A DNA stretch of 64,000 nt from Opitutia bacterium (lineage in GTDB: Bacteria; Verrucomicrobiota; Verrucomicrobiae; Opitutales; UBA953). The stretch is from contig CANKZO010000001.1 of the NCBI GenBank assembly GCA_947488485.1, positions 1 to 64,000 of the forward strand, in the 5' to 3' direction. Shown piece by piece: positions 55,633 to 63,953 of this stretch. Both the position numbers and the translations under genes were made by a program. The notes under the pieces were generated by a model. It was not told where the DNA came from. It saw only the letters and a list, made by a program, of their open reading frames with translations, and did not search any database. The stretch's first letter is position 1. The number at the start of each line of letters is the position of its first letter.

Positions 55633-56682
55633 ATGAAATCCCTGCTCAAGCTCGGGCTCTTCAGCCTGCTCGCCCTCCTCACCCTGCCCCTCGAGGCCGC
55701 CGATAAGATCCGCGTCCTCGTCCTCGACGGCCGTAACAACCACGACTGGGTCCGCACGACCGAAGCCTGCAAGGCCACCCTCGAGGCCACCGGTCGGTTC
55801 ACCGTGACGGTCGCCACCGCGCCCGCCGGCTTCGCCAAGCCCAAGCCCGGTCGCCCGAAGCCCGGTGACGCCGCCGCGAAGAAAGCCTTCGACGCCGCGA
55901 TGAAGGAGTGGAACGCCGAGGAAGCCGCCTTCGTCAAGGCCCACGCCGCCGAGTGGGAACAGTGGGCCCCGAAGTTCGCCGACTACCAGGTCATCGTGAA
56001 CAATTACAACGGTCCCGAATGGGGCACCGCGATGAAGGACTCCTTCACCGAGTTCGTCATGAACGGCGGTGGCCTCGTCAACGTACACGCCGCGAACAAC
56101 GCCTTCACCGGCTGGGACAACTTCAACGAGATGATCTGCTGCGGCTGGCGCGGCGCCACCTTCGGCAAGCGCATCGCCGTCGACGACAAGACCGGCCAGG
56201 CTGTCGCGCTCGTCGACGCCGAGGAGAAGATCCAGGGCAAGGGCTTCGGTTCCGGCCACGGCGCCAAGCACGTCTTCACGCTCAAGACCCGCGACGCCGC
56301 CCACCCGATCATGAAGGGCCTGCCCGCCGAGTGGCTGCACGCCAATGACGAACTCTACGGCCGCATGCGCGGCAGCGCCGACCACATGCACGTGCTCTCG
56401 AGCTCCTTCTCCAAACCGGAGTTCGGCGGCACCGACATGCATGAGCCGATGGTCTGGTACGCCCCCTTCGGCAAAGGCCGCGTGGTCACCACCTCCATGG
56501 GTCACATGTGGACCGGCGACACGAACTTCGAAGCCCTGCATTGCGTAGGCTTCCAGACCATCCTCGCCCGCTCCACCGAATGGGCCGCGACCGACAAGGT
56601 CACCCTGGCCGTACCGGAAGGCTTCCCGACCCTCGACAAGACGAGCGTGATCGAGCCCTCCAAGGTCGTCTGGAAGAAATAA
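55633..56682 (+). CDS. Secreted ThuA-domain protein
   Basis: A 349-residue protein with signal peptide MKSLLKLGLFSLLALLTLPL. The ThuA domain, a glutamine-amidotransferase-like fold, starts at RVLVLDGRNNHDWVRTTEA and includes NGGGLVNVHAANNAFTGWDN near residue 150 and HEPMVWYAPFGKGRVVTTSM near 275. Residues 70-110 form a charged insertion. Exported ThuA proteins are common in Planctomycetes and Verrucomicrobia near sugar-oxidoreductase genes; their function is linked to disaccharide use but not proven. A strong terminator follows. Confidence 0.88.
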   Translation: MKSLLKLGLFSLLALLTLPLEAADKIRVLVLDGRNNHDWVRTTEACKATLEATGRFTVTVATAPAGFAKPKPGRPKPGDAAAKKAFDAAMKEWNAEEAAFVKAHAAEWEQWAPKFADYQVIVNNYNGPEWGTAMKDSFTEFVMNGGGLVNVHAANNAFTGWDNFNEMICCGWRGATFGKRIAVDDKTGQAVALVDAEEKIQGKGFGSGHGAKHVFTLKTRDAAHPIMKGLPAEWLHANDELYGRMRGSADHMHVLSSSFSKPEFGGTDMHEPMVWYAPFGKGRVVTTSMGHMWTGDTNFEALHCVGFQTILARSTEWAATDKVTLAVPEGFPTLDKTSVIEPSKVVWKK

Positions 56683-56701
56683 GCCAGCCAGGCTCTCCGA
56701 C

Positions 56702-56731
56702 GAAGGCCCGCGCAAGCGGGCCTTCTGCTTT
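56702..56731 (+). terminator. Rho-independent terminator after the ThuA gene
   Basis: A perfect 10-bp stem (GAAGGCCCGC 56702-56711 with GCGGGCCTTC 56716-56725), a GCAA loop and a T-rich tail, 19 bases after the stop codon. It ends right at the stop of convergent gntK, for which it has no T run. Confidence 0.88.
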
Positions 56732-57244
56732 TCAGGCGAAGCGACGCATCGCCACCGCCACGGTCGCGCAGATCTGCTCGGGCGTAAGGCTGATGCTGAC
56801 GTGCACGCACTTCTCGGTGGCGAGGTTCGGACGCTCCAGCGTGGCGAGCTGACTACCGAGCAGGCCCGGCGGCATGAAGTGTCCCTTGCGCGCGTCCATC
56901 CGCGCCTGCAGGAGCTCACGGCTGCCATCGAGGAAGACGAAGAAGAGGTCCGGGTCACCCTCACGTAGGCGATCGCGATAGGCGAGTTTGAGGGCGGAGC
57001 AGGTCACGACCATCGCCTCGCCCCGGGCCTTACCCTCCTTGAGCCGATCCGCCATCGCCGCCAGCCAGCCGGCGCGGTCTTCGTCGGTCAACGGCGTGCC
57101 GGCGCTCATCTTCGCGACGTTCTCCGGCGGATGAAAACCGTCGGCTTCGATCAGCGTGGCTCCGGTACGGGCCGCATAGAGCTCCGCGACGGTGCTCTTA
57201 CCGCAGCCGCAGACGCCCATGAAGACGAGGTTCGGATGCGCCAC
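56732..57244 (-). CDS. gntK: Gluconokinase
   Basis: A 170-residue kinase that phosphorylates gluconate to 6-phosphogluconate. Walker A is GVCGCGKST at residues 10-18, and ADGFHPPENVAKMSAGTPLTD near 34-54 is the GntK family mark; CSALKLAYRDRLR near 82 and GHFMPPGLLGSQLATLE near 120 also fit. It begins 6 bases after the Gfo/Idh/MocA gene. The pair suggests sugar-acid metabolism, with the oxidoreductase perhaps making or using a gluconate-type compound. Confidence 0.92.
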   Translation of the reverse strand: MAHPNLVFMGVCGCGKSTVAELYAARTGATLIEADGFHPPENVAKMSAGTPLTDEDRAGWLAAMADRLKEGKARGEAMVVTCSALKLAYRDRLREGDPDLFFVFLDGSRELLQARMDARKGHFMPPGLLGSQLATLERPNLATEKCVHVSISLTPEQICATVAVAMRRFA

Positions 57245-57250
57245 CGGCGT

Positions 57251-58330
57251 TCAGAGATTGATCGTACGGCCTTCGCGGAAGGACTGGTCCGCCGCGGCGA
57301 CGATACGCATCGAGTTGACGGCGTCGTCCATGTGCGCGGTGAGATCGAGATCCTCGCGGATGGCCTTTTCGAAATAGACCTGCTCGCGTTCGCACAGGCC
57401 GTCATGACCGGGGTCGGCCTCGGTCGGGACGATCTCGTCAGGCTTGGTGAACTTACCATCGGGACCGAGCTGCGAAGAGTGCACCTTGAGCGCCTGCGCG
57501 GCGGAGTGGGAATCGACGTCGGCGGAGTTGCCGGCCTGCGAGGCCTTGCCCGCGACGATCGAGACGCAGCCCTTCGGCCCGATCACATCCTTCACGAAGA
57601 AGGCCTCCTCGGACATCATCGGACCCCAGCCGGCCTCATACCAGCCGACGGAGCCGTCGGCGAAGGTCACCTGGAGGTGGCCGTAATTGATCTGGCCGGC
57701 GGGCATGTCCTCCGTGAGGCGGGCGCCGATGCCGGAGACGCGCACGGGGCGGCTGCCGGTCATGAGGCACATCACGTCGACGTAGTGAACGCCGCAGTCG
57801 ACGACGGGGCTGCAGGTCTGCAGGAGGGACTTATGGGTCTTCCACATGTCGCCATAGCTCTGCTGATTCAGGTTCATGCGCATGACCAGCGGCTTGCCGA
57901 GCGTCTGCACGGTCTTGATGAACTGCGTCCAGGCCGGGTGGTGGCGGAGGATGTAACCGATGACCACCTTGCGCTTCACGGCCTTGGCCTTGGCGACGAT
58001 CTGCTCGGCCTCGGCGACGGTGACCGCGAGGGGCTTCTCGACGAAGACGTGGCAACCGGCTTCGAGCGCGGCGACGGCGTATTCGGCATGGGTGTCCGGA
58101 TAGCTTGAGATCGAGACCGCGTCCGGCTTGGCCGCCTTGAGCGCGGCGTGGAAGTCGGCATACTCCGCGTAGCCTCCTCCAAGCTCGGCGTTGAGCTTGG
58201 CGCGCGATTCGGCGGAGCGGGTGACCAGACCGACGATCTGGAAACCGGGCAGCTTATGGTAAGCGAGGGCGTGCGAACGGCCCATGTGGCCGGCGCCGAC
58301 ACAGAGGACACGGAGAGGGGTCTGGCTCAT
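57251..58330 (-). CDS. Cytoplasmic Gfo/Idh/MocA-family oxidoreductase
   Basis: A 359-residue NAD(P)-dependent oxidoreductase. The Rossmann motif is VLCVGAGHMGRSHALAYHK at the N-terminus, the catalytic-lysine motif EKPLAVTVAEAEQ is near residue 97, and DCGVHYVDVMCLMTG near 178 holds the conserved Asp and His of the active site. There is no signal peptide, unlike the other family member in this window. Adjacent gntK and the upstream sulfatase point to sugar breakdown; the substrate cannot be told. Confidence 0.9.
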   Translation of the reverse strand: MSQTPLRVLCVGAGHMGRSHALAYHKLPGFQIVGLVTRSAESRAKLNAELGGGYAEYADFHAALKAAKPDAVSISSYPDTHAEYAVAALEAGCHVFVEKPLAVTVAEAEQIVAKAKAVKRKVVIGYILRHHPAWTQFIKTVQTLGKPLVMRMNLNQQSYGDMWKTHKSLLQTCSPVVDCGVHYVDVMCLMTGSRPVRVSGIGARLTEDMPAGQINYGHLQVTFADGSVGWYEAGWGPMMSEEAFFVKDVIGPKGCVSIVAGKASQAGNSADVDSHSAAQALKVHSSQLGPDGKFTKPDEIVPTEADPGHDGLCEREQVYFEKAIREDLDLTAHMDDAVNSMRIVAAADQSFREGRTINL

Positions 58331-58345
58331 GCGCCGAGCATCACC

Positions 58346-58377
58346 CTTCCCTCTCCCGCTTCAAGTCGGGAGAAGGC
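58346..58377. repeat. REP-like hairpin between two genes
   Basis: An inverted repeat with a perfect 7-bp core (TCTCCCG 58352-58358 with CGGGAGA 58367-58373), extended outward past one mismatch by CC/GG, around an 8-base loop. There is no T run, so it is not a classic terminator. The sequence resembles intergenic REP-type hairpins found in many high-GC genomes. Only one copy is in the window. Confidence 0.45.
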
Positions 58378-58401
58378 ATCCGCCGCAGATTAATCGAGCG
58401 A

Positions 58402-59973
58402 TTAGTTCGGTAACGGCTGCGCGACACCTTTCGCCCGCTGGGCTTCGAGCAGGGGCTTCAGCCGGGCGACGACTTCCGGATGTTCCTGGGCGACGTTGTT
58501 CCGTTCGCCGGGATCCGCCAGCAGGTCGAAGAGACGCGGGCCGGCCTGATCGCGCCGGTCGTTGGCCTGGTCGGCTTCGGCGCCCAAGAGATCGACGAGC
58601 GGGCCTTGCGCCTTCTTGCCCTTGCCCGGGGCGCCGACGCCCGAGATGAACTTCCAACGGGCGTCACGGATGGAGAGCACGTTGCCCTGCGTACTGGAGA
58701 TGAGCGTCTCGCGGCCCAGGCCGCCGGTGAGGGCCGCGGAGGAATCGACCGAGTCGAGTTTCAGGAACTCCGCCGGATCGCCGCCGGCGACCTTGGTGAA
58801 GACGGCCGGAAGATCCACTTGCGAGATCAGCGCGTCAGACACCTTGGCGACCGGCGTATGGCCGGGCCAGCGGGCAATGAAGCCCACGCGGGTGCCGCCC
58901 TCGAGGATGCTGTATTTGCCGCCGCGGAACGGACCCGCCGGGGCATGCGCCGCGGCCTTGTTCCGTTCCACCGCTTGGTCCTTATAACCATCGTCGAGCA
59001 CCGGACCATTGTCCGAGGTGTAGATCACGAGCGTATTCTCGGCGAGGCCCTGCTTGTCGAGTTCGGCGAGGATGCGGCCGACCTGATCGTCGAAGGCGAC
59101 CACCGCGTCGCCACGCGGGCCGAGCGGAGTCTTACCGGCATAGCGCGGATGATGGACGCGCGGGACATGGTTCTCGTGCGAGGCGTAATAAAGGAAGAAC
59201 GGCTTCTCCTTATTCTTGGCGATGAAGCCGCAGGCCTTGTCCGCGAAGGTGTCGCCCATCGTCTCGTCGTTCCAGAGGGCGGCCTTGCCGCCCTTCATCC
59301 AACCGATGCGGCCGACGCCGTTGACGAGCGCCATGTTATGACCGTGAGACCAGTCCATCTTGAGTTTCGCGCGCTCCGCATCGGTCTTCAGGTCGGGGTC
59401 GCCCGGGTAAGGCTGCTTGTAGCTGATCTCGATCGGATCTTTGGGATCGAGTCCGACCACGCCGCCGTCCTCGACGAAGACCGTCGGGACGCGGTCGCCG
59501 GTGGCGGCCATGATGAACGAATAGGTGAAGCCGATCTGGTTGGGCGACGGATCGATCTTCTTGTTCCAATCGACGTCGCCGGAGCCCAGGCCGAGATGCC
59601 ACTTGCCGACCACGCCGGTGGCGTAGCCGAGTTTGGCGAGGCTGGCCGCCATCGTGGGACGACCGGGCTTGATGATCAGACGGGCGTCACCGGGCAGCAC
59701 ACCCGTGCCTTGACGGCGCCAGGCGTATTCGCCGGTGAGCAGCGAGTAGCGGGACGGCGTGCACGTGGCGGAGGTGCAGTAGCCCGAAGTGAAACGGGTG
59801 CCCTGCGCGGCGAGACGGTCGAGGTTCGGAGTCGGGATGACCTTCGCGCCGTAACAGCCGAGGTCCCCCCAGCCGATGTCATCGGAGTAAAGCAGCACGA
59901 TGTTCGGCGGACGTTTCTCGGCCGCGAAGGCGGAGAGGACGCAGGACAGGGCAACCAGGGGCAGGAGGCGCAT
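58402..59973 (-). CDS. Secreted arylsulfatase-type sulfatase
   Basis: A 523-residue formylglycine sulfatase with signal peptide MRLLPLVALSCVLSAFA. The metal-binding start is NIVLLYSDDIGWGDLGCYG, and the cysteine to be converted to formylglycine is Cys71 in TSATCTPSRYSLLTGEYAWR, the C-x-P-S-R consensus. YTSDNGPVLDDGYK near residue 315 is the second metal motif. It would release sulfate from sulfated polysaccharides or esters in the periplasm or outside. It needs an anaerobic or FGE-type maturase not seen here. It lies 71 bases upstream of the Gfo/Idh-gntK pair. Confidence 0.93.
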   Translation of the reverse strand: MRLLPLVALSCVLSAFAAEKRPPNIVLLYSDDIGWGDLGCYGAKVIPTPNLDRLAAQGTRFTSGYCTSATCTPSRYSLLTGEYAWRRQGTGVLPGDARLIIKPGRPTMAASLAKLGYATGVVGKWHLGLGSGDVDWNKKIDPSPNQIGFTYSFIMAATGDRVPTVFVEDGGVVGLDPKDPIEISYKQPYPGDPDLKTDAERAKLKMDWSHGHNMALVNGVGRIGWMKGGKAALWNDETMGDTFADKACGFIAKNKEKPFFLYYASHENHVPRVHHPRYAGKTPLGPRGDAVVAFDDQVGRILAELDKQGLAENTLVIYTSDNGPVLDDGYKDQAVERNKAAAHAPAGPFRGGKYSILEGGTRVGFIARWPGHTPVAKVSDALISQVDLPAVFTKVAGGDPAEFLKLDSVDSSAALTGGLGRETLISSTQGNVLSIRDARWKFISGVGAPGKGKKAQGPLVDLLGAEADQANDRRDQAGPRLFDLLADPGERNNVAQEHPEVVARLKPLLEAQRAKGVAQPLPN

Positions 59974-60071
59974 GGGAGGGTTGTAAGCCTGCCCGAGACG
60001 GAAACCAAGCCGACAGATAAGCCACCCCTTGCTTGCCAAACCCGCCCCGAAAGCCCAATCAGAAGACGACC

Positions 60072-60926
60072 ATGCGTTTCGCCAAATACCACGCCCTCGG
60101 CAACGACTACCTCGTCCTTGAGCCTAAGGACTGCCCCGCCCTCTTTTCGCCGGAAGCCATCCGTAAGGTCTGTCACCGCCATTTCGGCCTCGGTTCCGAC
60201 GGCATCCTCTACGGACCGATCGAACGCACGGACGGTACCTTCGGCCTGCGCATCCTGAATCCCGACGGCTCCGAAGCCGAGAAGTCCGGCAACGGTATCC
60301 GCATCTTCTGCCGCCACCTCCTCGAGACCAAGCGGATCAAGGAAGGCCAGGAGTTCAAGCTGCACACCATCGGCGGCATCGTCCGCTGCGAGGTCTTCGA
60401 CGGCGGTAACCGCATCCGGGTCGAGATGGGCAAGGTCTCCTTCCGCGCGCCGGTCATCCCGCACGTCGGCGCCGACCGCGAAGTCCTCGGCGAAGAGATC
60501 ACCGTCCTCGGCAAGACCTTCAAGTATTGGGCCGCGACCGTCGGCAACCCGCACTGCGTGATCCCGGTCGACGAGCTCACGCCCGATCTCGCCAAGACCT
60601 ACGGCCCGCACCTCGAGACGCACCCCAATTTCCCGAACCGCACCAACGTGCAGTTCATGAAGATCATGGACCGTAAGAACGTCCGCATCGAGATCTGGGA
60701 ACGCGGCGCCGGCTACACCATGGCGTCCGGCTCCTCCTCCTCGGCTTCGGCCGCCGTGGCCCGTAAAATGGGCCTGGTTGACCCAGATTTGACGGTTAAT
60801 ATGCCCGGAGGTCAGATTATCATTGGCATCGGTGAGGATTATTCCATCGTGATGACAGGCCCGACGACCCCCGTAGGCATCTTCGAGATGCACCCAGGAG
60901 TCCCGGTCCAAGACGTCGCCGTCTAG
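60072..60926 (+). CDS. Diaminopimelate epimerase homologue lacking both catalytic cysteines
   Basis: A 284-residue protein of the DapF fold. FAKYHALGNDYLVLE at the N-terminus, GLRILNPDGSEAEKSGNG near residue 58-75 and the TVGNPHCV segment near 156 are typical. The first catalytic Cys, expected in the GNGxRC motif, is Ile78 (a Cys follows at 80). The second, expected in ERGAGxTxACG, is Ser219 (TMASGSSSS). True DapF uses both cysteines to invert LL- to meso-diaminopimelate, so activity is doubtful or mechanistically different. I therefore give no symbol. The ATG at 60072 fits the family start. Confidence 0.85.
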   Translation: MRFAKYHALGNDYLVLEPKDCPALFSPEAIRKVCHRHFGLGSDGILYGPIERTDGTFGLRILNPDGSEAEKSGNGIRIFCRHLLETKRIKEGQEFKLHTIGGIVRCEVFDGGNRIRVEMGKVSFRAPVIPHVGADREVLGEEITVLGKTFKYWAATVGNPHCVIPVDELTPDLAKTYGPHLETHPNFPNRTNVQFMKIMDRKNVRIEIWERGAGYTMASGSSSSASAAVARKMGLVDPDLTVNMPGGQIIIGIGEDYSIVMTGPTTPVGIFEMHPGVPVQDVAV

Positions 60927-61003
60927 GCGATACGTCTTCCCGCTAGGTTTTCCCTCCTTTGGCGCGTCCTTTCGGACGACGCTTTTCACCGCACACCCTC
61001 ACC

Positions 61004-63946
61004 ATGGCGCCGCGTCAGCCGTTGCCCAACATCTCCGAAGACGATCTCATCGATCTCGCGGGCGGTGCGACCGTGCTCCTTGCCAAGGAGCTGATCGCCA
61101 AGGGCATGGTGAAGAAAGCGCTCTGGACCCCTCCGGTCGCGGAAGCCCTCGTCGACGACGGCACCGAGTCCCGCGAGGCCCGCTGGAATCTCCGTTCGGT
61201 CACCTTCCAGCGCAATGAATGCGGCTGCGACGTCTCGGTGGGCCGAAGGAAACTCTGCGTCCACTCCGTGGCGGCTTACCTCGTGCTGGCGACCAAGGAG
61301 GGTTATCTGAAGCCTGAGCCCGCGACGCCGGCCAGACCGGCCGCCCCGCCCGGCAAACCACCGACGACGGCGGCGACCAAGGTAACGACGACGGACACGA
61401 AGAAGGAAAAGTCAAAGCAAGCGGAGACGACCCCGGCAGGACCCCGGCTCAAATCCCTCACCCTTTCGGAAAAACGCGGCACGCCCATCGAGGTGCGTTT
61501 CATCGTGCCGCCGAACATCGCCACCGCTGCCGTACGCGACGAGATCATCTGCCGCCTCGAACTTCGCGTCGACGGCGCCCAGGTGGCCCCGGAGAACCTC
61601 GACCGCAGCAAGGCCTGGACCATCGAGCCCGACACGGTCTTCTTCCTGGCGATCCTCGAGAACCTCTGCCACGGCAAGCTGCAGGGCATCCTCCCGCTGA
61701 CCCGCCGCCACCTGCGCCAGCTCCTCGCCATCGGCAAAGGCCTGCGGATCTTCCGCATGGCCAACGCGCCGGAGACCCCGCTCACCTGGGACGGCGACCA
61801 TCTCGACAAGGTCCACGAGCATCTCGACGAACCCGTCGCCACGCCGCAGACCAACGCCGCCGGCGACACGCCGGACGACGGCCCCGAGGAGCAGGAAGTC
61901 CGCTCCCAGGAACGCGGCCGCGACGACCGTCCGTGGGTCGACGGCTCGATGAAGTGGCTGCGCATCCGCCTGCCCCAGCAGTCTTCGGGCCCCGTCGCCG
62001 AACTCCGCGATGTCCTGCAACGCAGCGGCTTCACGCTCGAGACCACCACCCGCGAGTGGTATCTCGCCGGCACCATCCAGGTGCTCAACTTCCTCGCCCG
62101 CCATCACAAGCTCCTGATGACGGACAACGACGCGTTCTTCACGCACAACCTCTCGCACTCGCTGCGCAACGTCGACCTCGCCAAGGCGAAGTGCGACGCG
62201 TCCGAGGAGAACGACGGCTTCCGTTTCGCCATCGGCATCGACCCGGAAGGCAAGTCCCCGAAGGTCATCCAGGAAGCCCTCTCCAGCGGGCGCATGTTCT
62301 TCTACACCGACCGCGGCCCGCGTCTCATCACGCCGGAGCTGATGGAGTCGATCCGCAACGCCCAGCGCCGTATCACCGGCGAGGCCAAGCGCGACGTGGA
62401 CCTGGACCTCAACCTGAAGATCGGCTTCGCCGACCTCGCGAGCGCCGACGCCATCGCCGAGGAACTGCAGGCGGCCTTCGCCCCGCCCGAGACCTGGAGC
62501 CAGCGCTCGTCCGCGATCCGCAACCTCTCGAAACTCCAGCCCGCCCCGATCCGCGAGGAACTGAGCAAGATGCTCCGCATCTACCAGCAGGTCGGCGTGG
62601 CCTGGCTCTGGCACATCCATAACAATTCGCTCGGCGGCCTGCTCGCCGACGAAATGGGCCTCGGTAAGACCGTCCAGGCGCTCGCCTTCATGGAGGCCCT
62701 GCGCCAGCACCGCCCGGACGACGGTCCCTGCGTCGTGGTCTGCCCCGCCTCGCTCGTCGAGAACTGGCGCCGCGAAGCCCGCCGCTTCACTCCCTCCCTC
62801 AAGGTCCTCGCCCACCACGGCCAGAACCGCTTCACCGCGCCGGATTACCTGCAGCGCTTCGACCTCGTCATCACCTCCTACGGCACCCTTGCCCGCGACA
62901 TCGCGGCGTTCACCGCCGTGGCGTGGGGCGCGGCGATCTGCGACGAAGGCCAGAACATCAAGAATCCGCGCGCGCAGTCCGCCAAGGCGGTCAAACAGCT
63001 CGTCGCGAAGGGCCGCTACATCCTCACCGGCACGCCCGTCGAGAATTCCCTCGAAGACCTCCGCTCGCTCTTCGGCTTCCTGATGCCGGGCTATCTGCCC
63101 AAGCCCGAGGAACGCGTCCACGCCGATGAACGCAAGTGGCACGACGACCGTCTCCTGCAGATGGCCGCGCCCTACATCCTGCGCCGCTCCAAGATCGCCG
63201 TCGCCCCCGAGCTGCCCGCCAAGATCGAGCAGATCGTCTACTGCGACTTCGAGGACAACCAGAAGAAGATCTACGACGAGATCCTCGAGTCCACGCGCAA
63301 GGAGATCTTCGAGATGGAAATGGGCGGCGCCACGCAGGCCCGCATCCAGATGGCGGCCTTCAACCAGCTCCTCCGCCTCCGCCAGATCTGCGCCGACCCG
63401 CGCATCCTCGACCCGAAACTGGCCGAAGCCGATTCGGCGAAGCTCCAGGCCTTCCTCGAGCTCGTCGAAGAATCCAAGGACGCCGGCCACCGCATGCTGG
63501 TGTTCTCGACCTTCGTCACGGCGCTCCAGCTGCTCAAGGAAGCCCTCGAGGACCGCGACATCCCGTATTGCTACCTCGACGGCTCGACCAAGGACCGCCA
63601 AGGCGTCTGCGATACCTTCAACTCGACCCCGACCATCCCCGTCATGCTGATGTCCCTGAAGGCGGGCGGCACCGGCCTGAATCTCACCGGGGCCGACACG
63701 GTCATCCACTTCGACCCTTGGTGGAATCCCGCCGCCGAGGCCCAGGCGACGGACCGCGCCCACCGCATCGGCCAGACCCGGACGGTGACCAGCATCAAGC
63801 TGATCGCGGCCGGAACCATCGAAGAACGCGTCATGGAGCTCCAAAAGTCCAAGTCTGAGATGTTGCGTAAGCTCCTGACCGAATCAGACTCCGTTTCGTC
63901 CGGCCTGAGCCTTGACGTCATCAAGGACCTCCTCCGCAAGGACTGA
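61004..63946 (+). CDS. SWIM zinc-finger SNF2-family helicase
   Basis: A 980-residue Swi2/Snf2 ATPase. An N-terminal SWIM-type zinc site has Cys73, Cys75, Cys85 and His87, followed by a Lys/Thr/Pro-rich linker (residues 110-150) and a long middle region. The motor has motif I DEMGLGKT (549-556), motif II as DEGQ (from residue 647, DEAH or DEAQ in most), ILTGTPVENS, then the C-terminal half with STFVTALQLL, GSTKDRQ and TDRAHRIGQTR. Such bacterial proteins are thought to move along DNA or remodel RNA polymerase, but their targets are unknown. Confidence 0.93.
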   Translation: MAPRQPLPNISEDDLIDLAGGATVLLAKELIAKGMVKKALWTPPVAEALVDDGTESREARWNLRSVTFQRNECGCDVSVGRRKLCVHSVAAYLVLATKEGYLKPEPATPARPAAPPGKPPTTAATKVTTTDTKKEKSKQAETTPAGPRLKSLTLSEKRGTPIEVRFIVPPNIATAAVRDEIICRLELRVDGAQVAPENLDRSKAWTIEPDTVFFLAILENLCHGKLQGILPLTRRHLRQLLAIGKGLRIFRMANAPETPLTWDGDHLDKVHEHLDEPVATPQTNAAGDTPDDGPEEQEVRSQERGRDDRPWVDGSMKWLRIRLPQQSSGPVAELRDVLQRSGFTLETTTREWYLAGTIQVLNFLARHHKLLMTDNDAFFTHNLSHSLRNVDLAKAKCDASEENDGFRFAIGIDPEGKSPKVIQEALSSGRMFFYTDRGPRLITPELMESIRNAQRRITGEAKRDVDLDLNLKIGFADLASADAIAEELQAAFAPPETWSQRSSAIRNLSKLQPAPIREELSKMLRIYQQVGVAWLWHIHNNSLGGLLADEMGLGKTVQALAFMEALRQHRPDDGPCVVVCPASLVENWRREARRFTPSLKVLAHHGQNRFTAPDYLQRFDLVITSYGTLARDIAAFTAVAWGAAICDEGQNIKNPRAQSAKAVKQLVAKGRYILTGTPVENSLEDLRSLFGFLMPGYLPKPEERVHADERKWHDDRLLQMAAPYILRRSKIAVAPELPAKIEQIVYCDFEDNQKKIYDEILESTRKEIFEMEMGGATQARIQMAAFNQLLRLRQICADPRILDPKLAEADSAKLQAFLELVEESKDAGHRMLVFSTFVTALQLLKEALEDRDIPYCYLDGSTKDRQGVCDTFNSTPTIPVMLMSLKAGGTGLNLTGADTVIHFDPWWNPAAEAQATDRAHRIGQTRTVTSIKLIAAGTIEERVMELQKSKSEMLRKLLTESDSVSSGLSLDVIKDLLRKD

Positions 63947-63953
63947 CCCCACC

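Noticed and set aside
61412..63844. An 810-codon open frame on the minus strand over the SNF2 helicase
   Set aside because: Antisense to a protein with all helicase motifs; no recognisable domain and no start context.
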